From Spirochaetota bacterium (GTDB lineage: Bacteria; Spirochaetota; Brachyspiria; Brachyspirales; JACRPF01), in contig JACRPF010000008.1 of NCBI GenBank assembly GCA_016214035.1, positions 62,001 through 126,000 on the forward strand: a stretch of DNA of 64,000 nucleotides, written 5' to 3'. The translations under genes and the position numbers were made by a program. Under the pieces are notes generated by a model. The model made no database searches. It saw only the letters and a list, made by a program, of their open reading frames with translations, and was not told the origin of the DNA. Shown in pieces: positions 8,360 through 16,067 of the stretch; the first letter of the stretch is position 1; the number at the start of each line of letters is the position of its first letter.

Positions 8360-9617
8360 TGCATATTTTCGTTCCGGCGCCGCATGCGCTCTCCGCATGA
8401 ATGGTCCCGCCGTGCGCGACAACAATCTTCTTTACCACCGCAAGCCCCAGCCCCAGACGTTTCCTGCCCGCGTTAAAAAACGGTTCAAATAGTTTTGCGC
8501 ATATATCGGGGGTAAATCCCGGTCCGTTATCGGAAAGTATTATCTCGCAGGACAATCCGGACACGCTGACTGCGGCGGTTATCGCAACGGGTTCATTCCG
8601 CTGCTGAAGCATGAATCCGATGATCATCGACAGCGCGCGTTCCATAAGAACGGGGTCGAGCATACACGTCACCTCTGTCCCGCCGGAAACACTGACGCCG
8701 TGGTCCTCTTTAACCGCACGGGCCGCGGTGCGTATGAGCAGCGCCACATTCGCGGAGAACCGCTGCACCAGAAGGTCCTGCGAGAACCAGCGCACATCGT
8801 TGGCAAGCCGGTTCATCACCTCAGTCTGATCAGCAAGCACCTTCGCTATTTCGCGGTATTTATCCTGAGGGAGCTGACCTTCTCTCACCGCAATGATATC
8901 GACATACCCTTTGATGATGGACAGCGGGGTCCTCAGATCGTGAAAAATGCGCGCGGCCATCTCCCCGGACGACTTGAGATCCGCCGGAGAATGCTGTACT
9001 GCGGGGGCGGCCGGCGCCGACGGCGTTTCCCGGACAAGCTGCCGCGCGCGGCCGTAATTCCATTTCACAAACCACAATGTCAGCGCCGCAATAACAACCG
9101 CTGTTCCAAGCAGATGCATCGGCATGAAACCGGTCCCGGCGGCGATGAACCCGGCGGCACAGACCGCCAGAACACCGGCGAGTGTTACCGCATACCATCC
9201 CGTTTCCAGAACTGGAAATGCAAACACGGCGGCGGTAAGCGCAATCATGCAGAGGAGAATGACTTTACTTTCCGGCAGGAGCAGCGAATACACCGCGGCG
9301 GCGGAAAGAACGACAGCGCTTGCGCATACAAAAAGGACGGCGCCGGCATTCCAGAAACTGCCTCGTATGACGAAAAAGAGCAGACAAACGACGCCGGCAA
9401 GCCAGAACGCGATGATGATGCGCAGCGCCAGATACATATTCGGTTCGAACAATGATGGCGGAACTATCATGAGCAGCATGCCTGCGGTACACAAAACCGC
9501 GAGCAGTACCGCGGCATAGATGCGCCGCATACCGAGCGAGGCGATGCGCATTCCCAACGCGATGACGCGTCCGCGTACTACGGCCAGAATGCCGTGAATA
9601 GTGCCGTCGTCGTTCAC
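8331..9617 (-). CDS. Membrane sensor histidine kinase
   Basis: The 428-residue protein begins at a GTG 19 nt after galT. Six or seven hydrophobic helices fill residues 28-195. The HisKA domain has RIFHDLRTPLSIIKGY near residue 230, and the ATPase domain has DNGPGF near 365, LFEPFF, and a GLGLAVVKKIVVAHGG stretch near 390. The N-box is degenerate: the expected NLLxNA is replaced by MIIGFML, so both usual asparagines are missing, which may weaken Mg-ATP binding. No response regulator is adjacent, so it is an orphan here. The signal is unknown; a membrane-embedded sensor is inferred from the lack of a large extracellular domain. Confidence 0.85.
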   Translation of the reverse strand: MNDDGTIHGILAVVRGRVIALGMRIASLGMRRIYAAVLLAVLCTAGMLLMIVPPSLFEPNMYLALRIIIAFWLAGVVCLLFFVIRGSFWNAGAVLFVCASAVVLSAAAVYSLLLPESKVILLCMIALTAAVFAFPVLETGWYAVTLAGVLAVCAAGFIAAGTGFMPMHLLGTAVVIAALTLWFVKWNYGRARQLVRETPSAPAAPAVQHSPADLKSSGEMAARIFHDLRTPLSIIKGYVDIIAVREGQLPQDKYREIAKVLADQTEVMNRLANDVRWFSQDLLVQRFSANVALLIRTAARAVKEDHGVSVSGGTEVTCMLDPVLMERALSMIIGFMLQQRNEPVAITAAVSVSGLSCEIILSDNGPGFTPDICAKLFEPFFNAGRKRLGLGLAVVKKIVVAHGGTIHAESACGAGTKICITLPVSAAV

Positions 9618-9636
9618 TGTATAACCGGTGCCGGTC

Positions 9637-10614
9637 TTATTTCGCGTTCTTCACAAAACGTGCGTACGCCTCGCGAAGTTCCGCAGCCTTCTCTTCGGGC
9701 GCGGTGGGATTGCATGCGGCCCACGCACCCGTCTCGGACGATGCGTTGAACTTCTGCTTTGTATCGCTCCGCATGGGCGGAAAGAACTCGATGTGAAAAT
9801 GCCAGTGCTTTCCATGATCGCCGCCGTCAACCGGCGCATTATAAAGGCACATCATGTACGGGAACGGTTTATTGTAAAGCGCATCGAGCGTCCCCGACGC
9901 GTATTTGAGCGCCTCGGCGAACGATTTTGTCTGATCTTCAGTGAAATCATTGATATTCGTTATGTGCTGTTTCGGCTGCAGCGATATGCCGTACGGATAA
10001 TCCGTCCAGAACGGGAGATATCCCACAAAGTGACTGTTCTCGAACACGATACGCCGGCCGTCCGCCATTTCCTCTTTGAGAATATCGCAGTAGATGCAGC
10101 GTCCGTTCTTCGTGAAATACGCCGCGCTGTTTTCGAGCTTGCGTTTCACACGGAGCGGCACCCATGAATAACCGTATATCTGTCCGTGCGGATGCGGCAT
10201 CGTTACGCCCACCACGTCGCCGCGGTTCTCGAACAGAAAGACATACTTGATCTTTTCTTCGCGCGAGAGTGCGGTGAAACGTTCCTGCCACAGCCGCACC
10301 AGTTTGGTTATATGTGTGAGCGGGAGTTCGGGAAGCGTTATGGTATGCTTCGGCGAATAAAGGATGACCTCGCATTTTCCGGCCGCGGGTGCTGTCTTGA
10401 ACAGTTCGCCGCGCGCCACGTCATCGGGCATGGGCGGCTCGAGCATGAGCGCGGGAAAGTCGTTGTCGTATTCAAGAACGTCGTAATCCTGTACATTCTT
10501 GCCCTCTCCTGGACAGAACGGGCACCAGTCCTTGGGCATCTGCGGCCTGTTCTGACGATGACTGGCTATCATCACCCAGTCGCCGATAAGCGGGTTATAA
10601 CGTAGTTCTGCCAT
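9637..10614 (-). CDS. galT: Galactose-1-phosphate uridylyltransferase
   Basis: GalT moves UMP from UDP-glucose to galactose-1-phosphate in the Leloir pathway. The 325-residue sequence has the metal-binding WCPFCPG near residue 31 and the nucleotidylated active site PHPHGQIYGY near residue 160. The C-terminal half includes a LYNAPVDGGDHGKHWHFHIEF region with further family histidines. AGGAG lies 7 nt before the ATG. It is preceded by repeat element A (ending 42 nt upstream) and followed closely by the histidine kinase gene. No other gal genes are present in the window. Confidence 0.93.
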   Translation of the reverse strand: MAELRYNPLIGDWVMIASHRQNRPQMPKDWCPFCPGEGKNVQDYDVLEYDNDFPALMLEPPMPDDVARGELFKTAPAAGKCEVILYSPKHTITLPELPLTHITKLVRLWQERFTALSREEKIKYVFLFENRGDVVGVTMPHPHGQIYGYSWVPLRVKRKLENSAAYFTKNGRCIYCDILKEEMADGRRIVFENSHFVGYLPFWTDYPYGISLQPKQHITNINDFTEDQTKSFAEALKYASGTLDALYNKPFPYMMCLYNAPVDGGDHGKHWHFHIEFFPPMRSDTKQKFNASSETGAWAACNPTAPEEKAAELREAYARFVKNAK

Positions 10615-10655
10615 GGGAAAGCTCCTGTTTTATATAGTAATACTTAAATTTCATT

Positions 10656-10794
10656 GTCGCTCTCGCGATGCATCGTGCATCGCTTGCGCTAGCAAAAGCG
10701 CGGGGGTTATTCCATAATTGGCACATCCATGTGCATGCTTTTCATTGAATAATCGTTTCATTTCGCTGCTTGTCTCCTGAGTAATCCCGCGCTA
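10656..10794 (-). repeat. Structured ~140-bp element, copy A
   Basis: Read on the minus strand the element starts with TAGCGCGGGATT, whose TAG is the uppS stop codon. Stem 1 is AGCGCGGG paired with CCCGCGCT. Inside it hairpin 1 (10719-10738) is GCACATGGATGTGC with GGA at the tip. Downstream hairpin 2 is GCGATGCA-CGA-TGCATCGC, followed by GCGAGAGCGAC. It lies between uppS and galT, so it is probably transcribed with them. In this copy the second loop reads CGA rather than GGA. Confidence 0.8.
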
Positions 10795-11520
10795 TATACC
10801 GCCGAACCGCCGTTCACGGCTCTGATAATCCGCGATGGCCTGAAAGAATTCCTTCGGCGAGAAATCGGGCCAGAGCGTCTGCGTCACCCAGAGTTCGGTA
10901 TAGGCTATCTGATAGAGCAGAAAATTACTTATCCGGTATTCACCCGAAGTGCGTATCAGCAAATCCGGGTCCGGGTCGTCCGCGGTATCAAGATGCGCCG
11001 CGATGACCGAATCATCTATTGCATCAGGCAGAAGCGTTCCCGCCTTCACGCTCTCGGCGATCCTGCGGACCGCGCGTACTATCTCATCGCGCGCGCCGTA
11101 GTTGAGCGCCACGTTCACCTTGAGCTTCGTGTTCGTCCGTGAGCTTGCTTCGGTGTCGCGTATGACGGCCTGCGTGCGCTCGGGGAGCCCGCTCATATCG
11201 CCTATCTGCGTGATGCGAACGCCTTTCTTTACCGCTTCGGAAAGCTTTTTCTTGAAAAAATCCTCAAGCAGTGTCATGAGAAAATCGACTTCCTGCTTCG
11301 GCCGTTTCCAGTTCTCCGTTGAGAACGCATATATCGTGAGTATATTCACACCGAGACGTCCCGCCGCGTCGACGATATCGAGCACGCGTTCGCTGCCCAC
11401 ACGGTGACCTTCATTGCGTGAACGCTGATGCTGCTTCGCCCACCGCCCGTTGCCGTCCATGATGATGGCAACGTGCGCCGGTATGCGCTTCTCATCAAGT
11501 TCTATCCCGTCAATGATCAT
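10792..11520 (-). CDS. uppS: Undecaprenyl diphosphate synthase (UppS)
   Basis: UppS is a cis-prenyltransferase that extends farnesyl diphosphate to the C55 carrier for peptidoglycan and surface glycans. The 242-residue protein shows HVAIIMDGNGRWAK near residue 17 (with the catalytic Asp), RVGSERV, YAFSTENWKRP near 70, and RTSGEYRISNFLLYQIAYTE near 195, all family hallmarks. It follows frr by 67 nt in the same direction, a common bacterial pairing. Its TAG stop is also the first triplet of repeat element A. Confidence 0.95.
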   Translation of the reverse strand: MIIDGIELDEKRIPAHVAIIMDGNGRWAKQHQRSRNEGHRVGSERVLDIVDAAGRLGVNILTIYAFSTENWKRPKQEVDFLMTLLEDFFKKKLSEAVKKGVRITQIGDMSGLPERTQAVIRDTEASSRTNTKLKVNVALNYGARDEIVRAVRRIAESVKAGTLLPDAIDDSVIAAHLDTADDPDPDLLIRTSGEYRISNFLLYQIAYTELWVTQTLWPDFSPKEFFQAIADYQSRERRFGGI

Positions 11521-11587
11521 GTATGCGTTCCACGTGTAACATTCCTCTGAAACTGGTGCTGCCCCGCCCGTGAATCTCTAGCCCGCG

Positions 11588-12130
11588 CTATATTTCTGAA
11601 AGCTCCTTTTCCTTGGCCAGTATCATCGTATCAACCTTCCGGATATAGTCATCAGTGAGCTTTTGAATTTTATCGAGTTCTTTCTTTGCCTCATCTTCCG
11701 AGAACGCCTTTTCCTTCTGCTTGTTCTTGATCACTTCGTTCTCGTCGCGCCGGACATTGCGCATGGCAACCTTCGACTCTTCACCGCGGTGACGGACGTT
11801 CTTCTTGAGTTCTTCGCGGCGTTCCTCGGTGAGCGCCGGAACGATGATGCGAAGCACATTGCCGTCGGATATGGGATTGAACCCGAGGTCGGACTTCACA
11901 ATAGCTTTTTCTATCGCCTGCGTGAGCCCCTTGTCCCACGGCTGGACCAGTATGGTCTTCGGGTCGGGTGTGGAGACGTTGGCCACCTGATTGATGGGCA
12001 TGAACTGGTCATATGCCTCGACCTTCACCCCGTCAAGCACGGAGGGATGCGCGCGGCCGGAACGGATGGTCTTCAGTTCGTTCTGAAAACTCACCAGCGC
12101 TTTTTCCATTCGGTCGATGATAACGCTCAT
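11588..12130 (-). CDS. frr: Ribosome recycling factor
   Basis: Frr splits post-termination ribosomes together with EF-G. The 180-residue length is within the usual range. The sequence has the family signatures LKTIRSGRAHPSVLDGVKVE near residue 18, GLTQAIEKAI, and a PALTEERREELKKNV stretch near 105, with a long charged three-helix body. GAGGAG precedes the ATG by about 6 nt. A promoter lies at 12184-12211. The frr-uppS order is widely conserved. Confidence 0.96.
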   Translation of the reverse strand: MSVIIDRMEKALVSFQNELKTIRSGRAHPSVLDGVKVEAYDQFMPINQVANVSTPDPKTILVQPWDKGLTQAIEKAIVKSDLGFNPISDGNVLRIIVPALTEERREELKKNVRHRGEESKVAMRNVRRDENEVIKNKQKEKAFSEDEAKKELDKIQKLTDDYIRKVDTMILAKEKELSEI

Positions 12131-12183
12131 GCTGCACTCCTCAAATTATCTTTCCGCCGATATTTTCCGGCGATTACGGAAGT

Positions 12184-12211
12184 AGTATATACGCGGTGGT
12201 CATAAATTCAA
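12184..12211 (-). promoter_or_regulatory. Promoter of frr-uppS
   Basis: On the minus strand TTGAAT (12211-12206) and TATACT (12189-12184) are spaced by 16 bp, about 54 bp upstream of the frr ATG. Confidence 0.55.
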
Positions 12212-12258
12212 GAGGCGTTTTTAATAATCGCGGTGGCGGAATGTTCGCGCTTATCGCT

Positions 12259-12407
12259 CGGGGGAAATGTATTTCGAAAAATCGGCAAAAAACTCGCATA
12301 GTGCGGATTTGCTATATAAAGCATCACGGCTAATAAACGCCTGCGCTCCGGATTGAGCCTATGCTGCTCAAACAGTTTTGCCGATTTTTCGAAACACATT
12401 TTCCCCT
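12259..12407. repeat. MITE-like inverted-repeat element, copy 2
   Basis: The left arm (about 12261-12290) and right arm (12376-12406) are inverted copies with a few mismatches and share the core TTTCGAAAAATCGGCAAAA. Flanks extend the symmetry weakly. The arm pattern and order resemble the element at 4430-4568, but the two are diverged. Confidence 0.6.
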
Positions 12408-12560
12408 CGCTGACCGCGCTGTATATATAGATGGTGGTATGGCTACTCTATGTGATCGATCTTTTATCGCTCGAACGCCGTTGTGTTTTCCGGTATACAT
12501 TTGCTTGAAAGTTTATGAAAAAAAAGAGTAACGATATTCAGAATGAACACGAGCAACAAA

Positions 12561-12598
12561 TAAAAAACGGGGCGTACGTTATTCACGCACGCCCCGTT
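12561..12598 (-). terminator. Intrinsic terminator after the Ig-like protein gene
   Basis: On the minus strand, 14 nt past the stop at 12612, AACGGGGCGTGCGT and ACGTACGCCCCGTT form a long stem with one mismatch and a short loop. TTTTTTATTTG follows. Confidence 0.85.
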
Positions 12599-12611
12599 AC
12601 AGTTACAATTC

Positions 12612-13877
12612 TTATTTCAGACGAATGGTGCCGTAGCCATGGCCCTGTCCGTGACTTGAGCCCTGCCCCTGTCCCTGACCGGGTTTTTCAATAATCTCCG
12701 GCTTTCCGCCGGCAGTTCCCGCCATTACGATCTGCAGCGATTTCACCAAAGTGATAGTACCCGCCGCGCTTTTCGTATAGACATCAACCTTGTTCGGCCC
12801 GTCGGACAACGGCACGGCAATGCTCCAGGAAGTAGTTCCCGTCGCCGTTATGAACTGTCCGCCGTTCACCGATGCGAACACCGATGAAGCCGTTCCTCCG
12901 GTTATCGTTCCGGAGATGATGAACGTCCTGCCGTCGATGTTGACCGCCGGTGCCGGAACATGTGTCACCACGATGTTCTGTTCGGCGGATTTCATACCGC
13001 CCGCAGTCACCGCAATCGCTCTCACAACGTTGTCCCCTGCGGCCAGTGCAACGGTGCCGCTCCAGCTTCCGTCGGCGGCCGGTTTCACTTCAATGGTAGC
13101 TCCGGTTCCGATTTTGAGCAGAACCTTCACCGCATTCTTCGATACGCCCTTGAGCGTATACAGCGGCGCTTCCACCGAACCGGTGACCGGTGCGAACGCG
13201 AATTCAACCGGAACCTGGCAGGTTACGGTAATCGCCTTCGCCGCGGACGCTTTTTTAGCCGCATCTTCGGCATATGCGCTGATGATGTTATCACCTTCCG
13301 CAAGCGCCATCGCCACGGACCATTTTCCGTCAGCTTCAACTTTTACCTTCTGAAAGGCGCCGTTCCCGGACTTCACATACACCGCCGCGGCATTGACCGC
13401 GGTGCCCGAGATCATGACCGCCGAAGATGTTACAACCGTCTTGTCCTCGGTTACAAACGAGACATCCGGCACGACGGCTGTGGGTGCGGGAGTAGCTGTA
13501 CCGCCATCAACCTGGATAAGTCCACCGTCTGTGGTAGCTGCAGCAGCTGTAGTGCCATATAGGATAGTGATACTTTGTTCCGGACCGCGCACTCCGGCAG
13601 CATTCTGCGCATAAACACTGACGACATTTCGCCCCTGCGTTAGTCCAACACTCGATTTCCAGACACCGCCAGTTAACCGGGCTTTTGCATACGCGCCAGT
13701 GCCCACTTTCAGATAAACTGCAGTCGTATCAGGAGATGCTGTACCCTGTACCATCCAGCTTGTGTATGTTGCGACCGTATTGTTTGGGGTGGTTATCACC
13801 GCAGACGGAGCCGCATACAATAGAAACGAAATTCCAAAAACTAGTAACGTAAATAGAATACGTGTAATACGGGTCAT
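12612..13877 (-). CDS. Secreted protein with four Ig-like repeats
   Basis: ATG at 13877 is chosen because GGAG lies 6 nt upstream; an upstream TTG would overlap that site. After a signal peptide (about residues 1-24, ending LLYAAPS) come four ~80-residue repeats. Each has a pattern of VxGTA or GVSKN, then VYLKVGTGAY, GxWxxxVxLxxGxNxVxVYA. This is the bacterial Ig-like pattern found in glucodextranase domain B and other secreted proteins. The C-terminal tail is low-complexity Gly/Gln/His (GQGQGQGSSHGQGHGYG). It is translated with the upstream lipoprotein gene, and a terminator follows. Function unknown; a surface or binding role is likely. Confidence 0.7.
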   Translation of the reverse strand: MTRITRILFTLLVFGISFLLYAAPSAVITTPNNTVATYTSWMVQGTASPDTTAVYLKVGTGAYAKARLTGGVWKSSVGLTQGRNVVSVYAQNAAGVRGPEQSITILYGTTAAAATTDGGLIQVDGGTATPAPTAVVPDVSFVTEDKTVVTSSAVMISGTAVNAAAVYVKSGNGAFQKVKVEADGKWSVAMALAEGDNIISAYAEDAAKKASAAKAITVTCQVPVEFAFAPVTGSVEAPLYTLKGVSKNAVKVLLKIGTGATIEVKPAADGSWSGTVALAAGDNVVRAIAVTAGGMKSAEQNIVVTHVPAPAVNIDGRTFIISGTITGGTASSVFASVNGGQFITATGTTSWSIAVPLSDGPNKVDVYTKSAAGTITLVKSLQIVMAGTAGGKPEIIEKPGQGQGQGSSHGQGHGYGTIRLK

Positions 13878-13895
13878 TGTTTTCTCCAAATAGAA

Positions 13896-14507
13896 TTATT
13901 GTACGAGATATGTTGCCTGCATATTAAGAAACACAGGGCTGCCGGCACCGTCAGCAGGATTTTCACCGACGATTATATTGGTCTTTGCCCCCACGGTGGT
14001 GGCGAATCCGCCGGTATTCAAGTCACCGTGATTGATATCCAATGTCCACGTTGACGCTGCAACAACAAAATCCACATAATTGCCGCGAGTAAGCGGCGTT
14101 GAAAAATTATATGTATTTGTAATTTGCAACAGTGTCGAATATACACTTACATTTGTAACATAATAGTTTGAAGTGCTACCGCCGCCATTAATAAGACGAA
14201 TCGCACCGCGGTTTGCTGTAACGGAGAGTGTATTCGTTTTATTATCATCTAAAACATAGTCATTTGTATATTTTGCACAAAAAAGGCCTTCCCATACGAA
14301 TACGCTTGGATCATTCTTGCCAAACACTTTTATCAGACTGTTGCCGTTTTCAATACGTACCGGGGATTCGCTGTTAACAGTAACAATCAGATACCCGCCT
14401 GTATTGTTCACTAAATTTACACCACCGTCGAGATTGTCAACCGTGACCGTTGCTGTGCAGCCCGCTAAAAGCAGGAGACACGCGGAAATCATGAGATACA
14501 GTTTCAT
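13896..14507 (-). CDS. Putative lipoprotein, unknown function
   Basis: The protein is about 203 residues with a clear lipoprotein signal (MKLYLMISACLLLLAGC, Cys at residue 17). The mature part is beta-rich, polar and full of Asn/Thr (NLVNNTGGYLIVTVN, SNYYVTNVSVYSTLL), with no recognised domain. AAGGA lies about 9 nt upstream of the ATG. It ends 18 nt before the Ig-like protein start, so the two form an operon. Its composition is more A/T-rich than most neighbours. Confidence 0.6.
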   Translation of the reverse strand: MKLYLMISACLLLLAGCTATVTVDNLDGGVNLVNNTGGYLIVTVNSESPVRIENGNSLIKVFGKNDPSVFVWEGLFCAKYTNDYVLDDNKTNTLSVTANRGAIRLINGGGSTSNYYVTNVSVYSTLLQITNTYNFSTPLTRGNYVDFVVAASTWTLDINHGDLNTGGFATTVGAKTNIIVGENPADGAGSPVFLNMQATYLVQ

Positions 14508-14621
14508 AGTGCACCGTCCTTATTGATATTTATCGCGCCTTCTAACTGACACGATGGTAATAGGTTACCACCGATTATGGGTATTGTCAAGATTTTTGTG
14601 GAACAATTGAATATACATACT

Positions 14622-15140
14622 TCACGATTTTTTTACACAGTTGTTGTTTTTTTCGCGCATACCCGCACATAATTTACTGTACAAGCGCAGCCACATCGAT
14701 TCGGCCTCGCTGAACCGATAACGTATATGCCGCATTGAATGAACGGAATTCCCTGCCGCATGACATCGATGCACTCCCGAACGAAGTACATTACCTATTG
14801 CACGGGCTATATTCCAGAGCGCATGTCCTCCGTTCCCTGCCGCACGGGCATTATGCTGCCGTGCACGGACTCCGTTCACCCGTACACGGCTTCCGTTCCA
14901 TAGCGCATGGGATATATGCTCTGCTGCACGGATGATATTCCCTGTCGCACGAACCCTATTCCCCATTGCCGCACAGCTATTCCCCGCGGTTCTGTAGGCA
15001 GTATGCTTAGCGCGAGTACGGCTTCGGTATACGATATCATTGCCGCCGCTCGCATGGGGGTATACATGCATTGCGGATCCCGCGATATGGGAATATAGGA
15101 TACGTATTGCAGATACTGAACGATGAATCACAACTGTCAT
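14622..15140 (-). CDS. Doubtful frame with heptad repeats over the 21-bp array
   Basis: This 172-codon frame starts 3 nt after the end of element B, whose GAGAG could act as a weak ribosome binding site. About 14 heptads of the type GNxxRAA fill residues 50-140 (for example GNRVRAT, GNIIRAA, GNGGHAL, GNVLRSG). The opposite strand also reads as a heptad series (LPHGLYS type), so the periodicity comes from the DNA and does not prove coding. No family is recognised. It may be a genuine low-complexity peptide or non-coding. Confidence 0.2.
   Translation of the reverse strand: MTVVIHRSVSAIRILYSHIAGSAMHVYPHASGGNDIVYRSRTRAKHTAYRTAGNSCAAMGNRVRATGNIIRAAEHISHALWNGSRVRVNGVRARQHNARAAGNGGHALWNIARAIGNVLRSGVHRCHAAGNSVHSMRHIRYRFSEAESMWLRLYSKLCAGMREKNNNCVKKS
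14711..14983. repeat. Degenerate 21-bp tandem array, about 13 units
   Basis: Starting at 14753, eleven units of exactly 21 bp run without a phase break to 14983, with a consensus close to CTGYCGCACGGGNTATRTTCC. Two weaker units extend it back to 14711, and decayed units may continue to about 15090. Unit-to-unit identity is low to moderate, so the array is old or held by selection on period rather than sequence. There are no spacers, so it is not a CRISPR. Confidence 0.8.
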
Positions 15141-15143
15141 ACC

Positions 15144-15281
15144 GTCGCTCTCGCGGTGCGTCCGGCACCGCTGGCGCTAGCGTAGCGCGGGAGCTTATTA
15201 TTGCTCCGCGCATCCGTGCGCGTGTTCAGTTATGGGATATCGTTATGTAAGGATATTGGGGTTGTGAAGGATCCCGCGCTA
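15144..15281 (-). repeat. Structured ~140-bp element, copy B
   Basis: Read on the minus strand it starts TAGCGCGGGAT, the TAG being the stop codon of the upstream membrane protein gene. Stem 1 is AGCGCGGG/CCCGCGCT. Hairpin 1 (15207-15222) is CGCGC-ACGGAT-GCGCG and hairpin 2 is GCGGTGC-CGGAC-GCACCGC, both with GGA in the loop. GCGAGAGCGAC closes the element. Relative to copies C and D, paired bases have changed together. Confidence 0.8.
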
Positions 15282-16040
15282 TCCCATAAACATAAACAAA
15301 CTCACCACCACCGAAAAGACCATACACAGACAAATGGGAACCATCCACTTCTCGAATGAATCTTCCTTCTCCTCTTTCTCGGGAGTTCGTTTCGCAAATA
15401 CCGATGCGCCGAGCAGCTGACGCCCCCAGGCCGCCACCTGTATCGCCAGTGCGGCGCATGCGGCGATTTTCATCACCGTCGAGTCAAGGCCGGTCACGTA
15501 TTTCACGAACGGTATCAGGAACTTCACCGTATACCACGCCGTGAAGCCGAAAAAAGCGACGTAGGCGATGCTTATGCCGATGATGAATTTCAATTCCTTC
15601 CGGCTCGATTCTTCCCGCAGGAACTGTATCGGCATCCATACCATCACCACGAGAAATATCACCGTCTGCGTTATCATCGATGATATGAATACGGTATACG
15701 CGGAGACAAGGATATTGCCCGTCGACGCAAAGGCCGAGAGCAGCACGCCGATGAGGGCGCCGCCGGTGGCCTCGAATGCGGCGAGAAGCCGGACGGGATA
15801 TCCAACCTGATCGATCGCCACTATCATGAGCGCCCAGAGACAGCCGGCGAAATAGAATATCATCGCATCCGTGCCGCTGAGATGCACGCCGGAGTTTCTG
15901 ATATACAGAATGGCAAGCGGCATCACGGAGGATATCCACAATATATGAAGCATGCGGAGTATCCCGTATACGATATCCCTGAAAGTCGGAGGGCGTTTCG
16001 GTTCTTTCACGTCAGCAGTATGCTGTTGCTCGTCAGCCAT
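15279..16040 (-). CDS. Polytopic membrane protein, unknown function
   Basis: The protein is 253 residues with a short charged N-terminus and about six or seven membrane helices (for example IFYFAGCLWALMIVAIDQVG near residue 82 and IIGISIAYVAFFGFTAWYTV near 152). A charged cytoplasmic loop (KRTPEKEEKEDSFEKW, about 212-227) precedes the last helix. No family is recognised. CGGAG lies 7 nt before the ATG. It starts 27 nt after addA, so it is probably the last gene of the addBA transcript. Its stop codon opens repeat element B. Confidence 0.6.
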   Translation of the reverse strand: MADEQQHTADVKEPKRPPTFRDIVYGILRMLHILWISSVMPLAILYIRNSGVHLSGTDAMIFYFAGCLWALMIVAIDQVGYPVRLLAAFEATGGALIGVLLSAFASTGNILVSAYTVFISSMITQTVIFLVVMVWMPIQFLREESSRKELKFIIGISIAYVAFFGFTAWYTVKFLIPFVKYVTGLDSTVMKIAACAALAIQVAAWGRQLLGASVFAKRTPEKEEKEDSFEKWMVPICLCMVFSVVVSLFMFMG

Positions 16041-16067
16041 TGTATACTCCGGTCCCGATGTATCCTG

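Larger units (their letters stand above)
12131..12611. other. Intergenic region with frr promoter, inverted-repeat element and terminator
   Basis: The region contains the frr promoter, an inverted-repeat element (12259-12407) and a terminator (12561-12598). A 63-codon open frame on the minus strand (12208-12399) lies largely within the inverted repeat and is not taken as a gene. Bases 12420-12560 show nothing recognisable. Confidence 0.65.
14508..15278. other. Gene-poor region with a 21-bp tandem array and element B
   Basis: These ~770 bases contain a 21-bp tandem array and the structured element B. Several frames stay open because 21 is a multiple of three, the longest being 14622-15140 on the minus strand. 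No frame shows a recognised domain. Bases 14521-14700 are A/T-rich and hold nothing I can identify. Confidence 0.6.

Noticed and set aside
12208-12399. 63-codon open frame on the minus strand
   Set aside because: It lies largely in the arms and core of an inverted-repeat element, has no ribosome binding site and matches no family. The frame is a by-product of the repeat.
14711-14983. Possible CRISPR array
   Set aside because: The 21-bp units are directly adjacent with no unique spacers, the repeats are degenerate and no cas gene is near.
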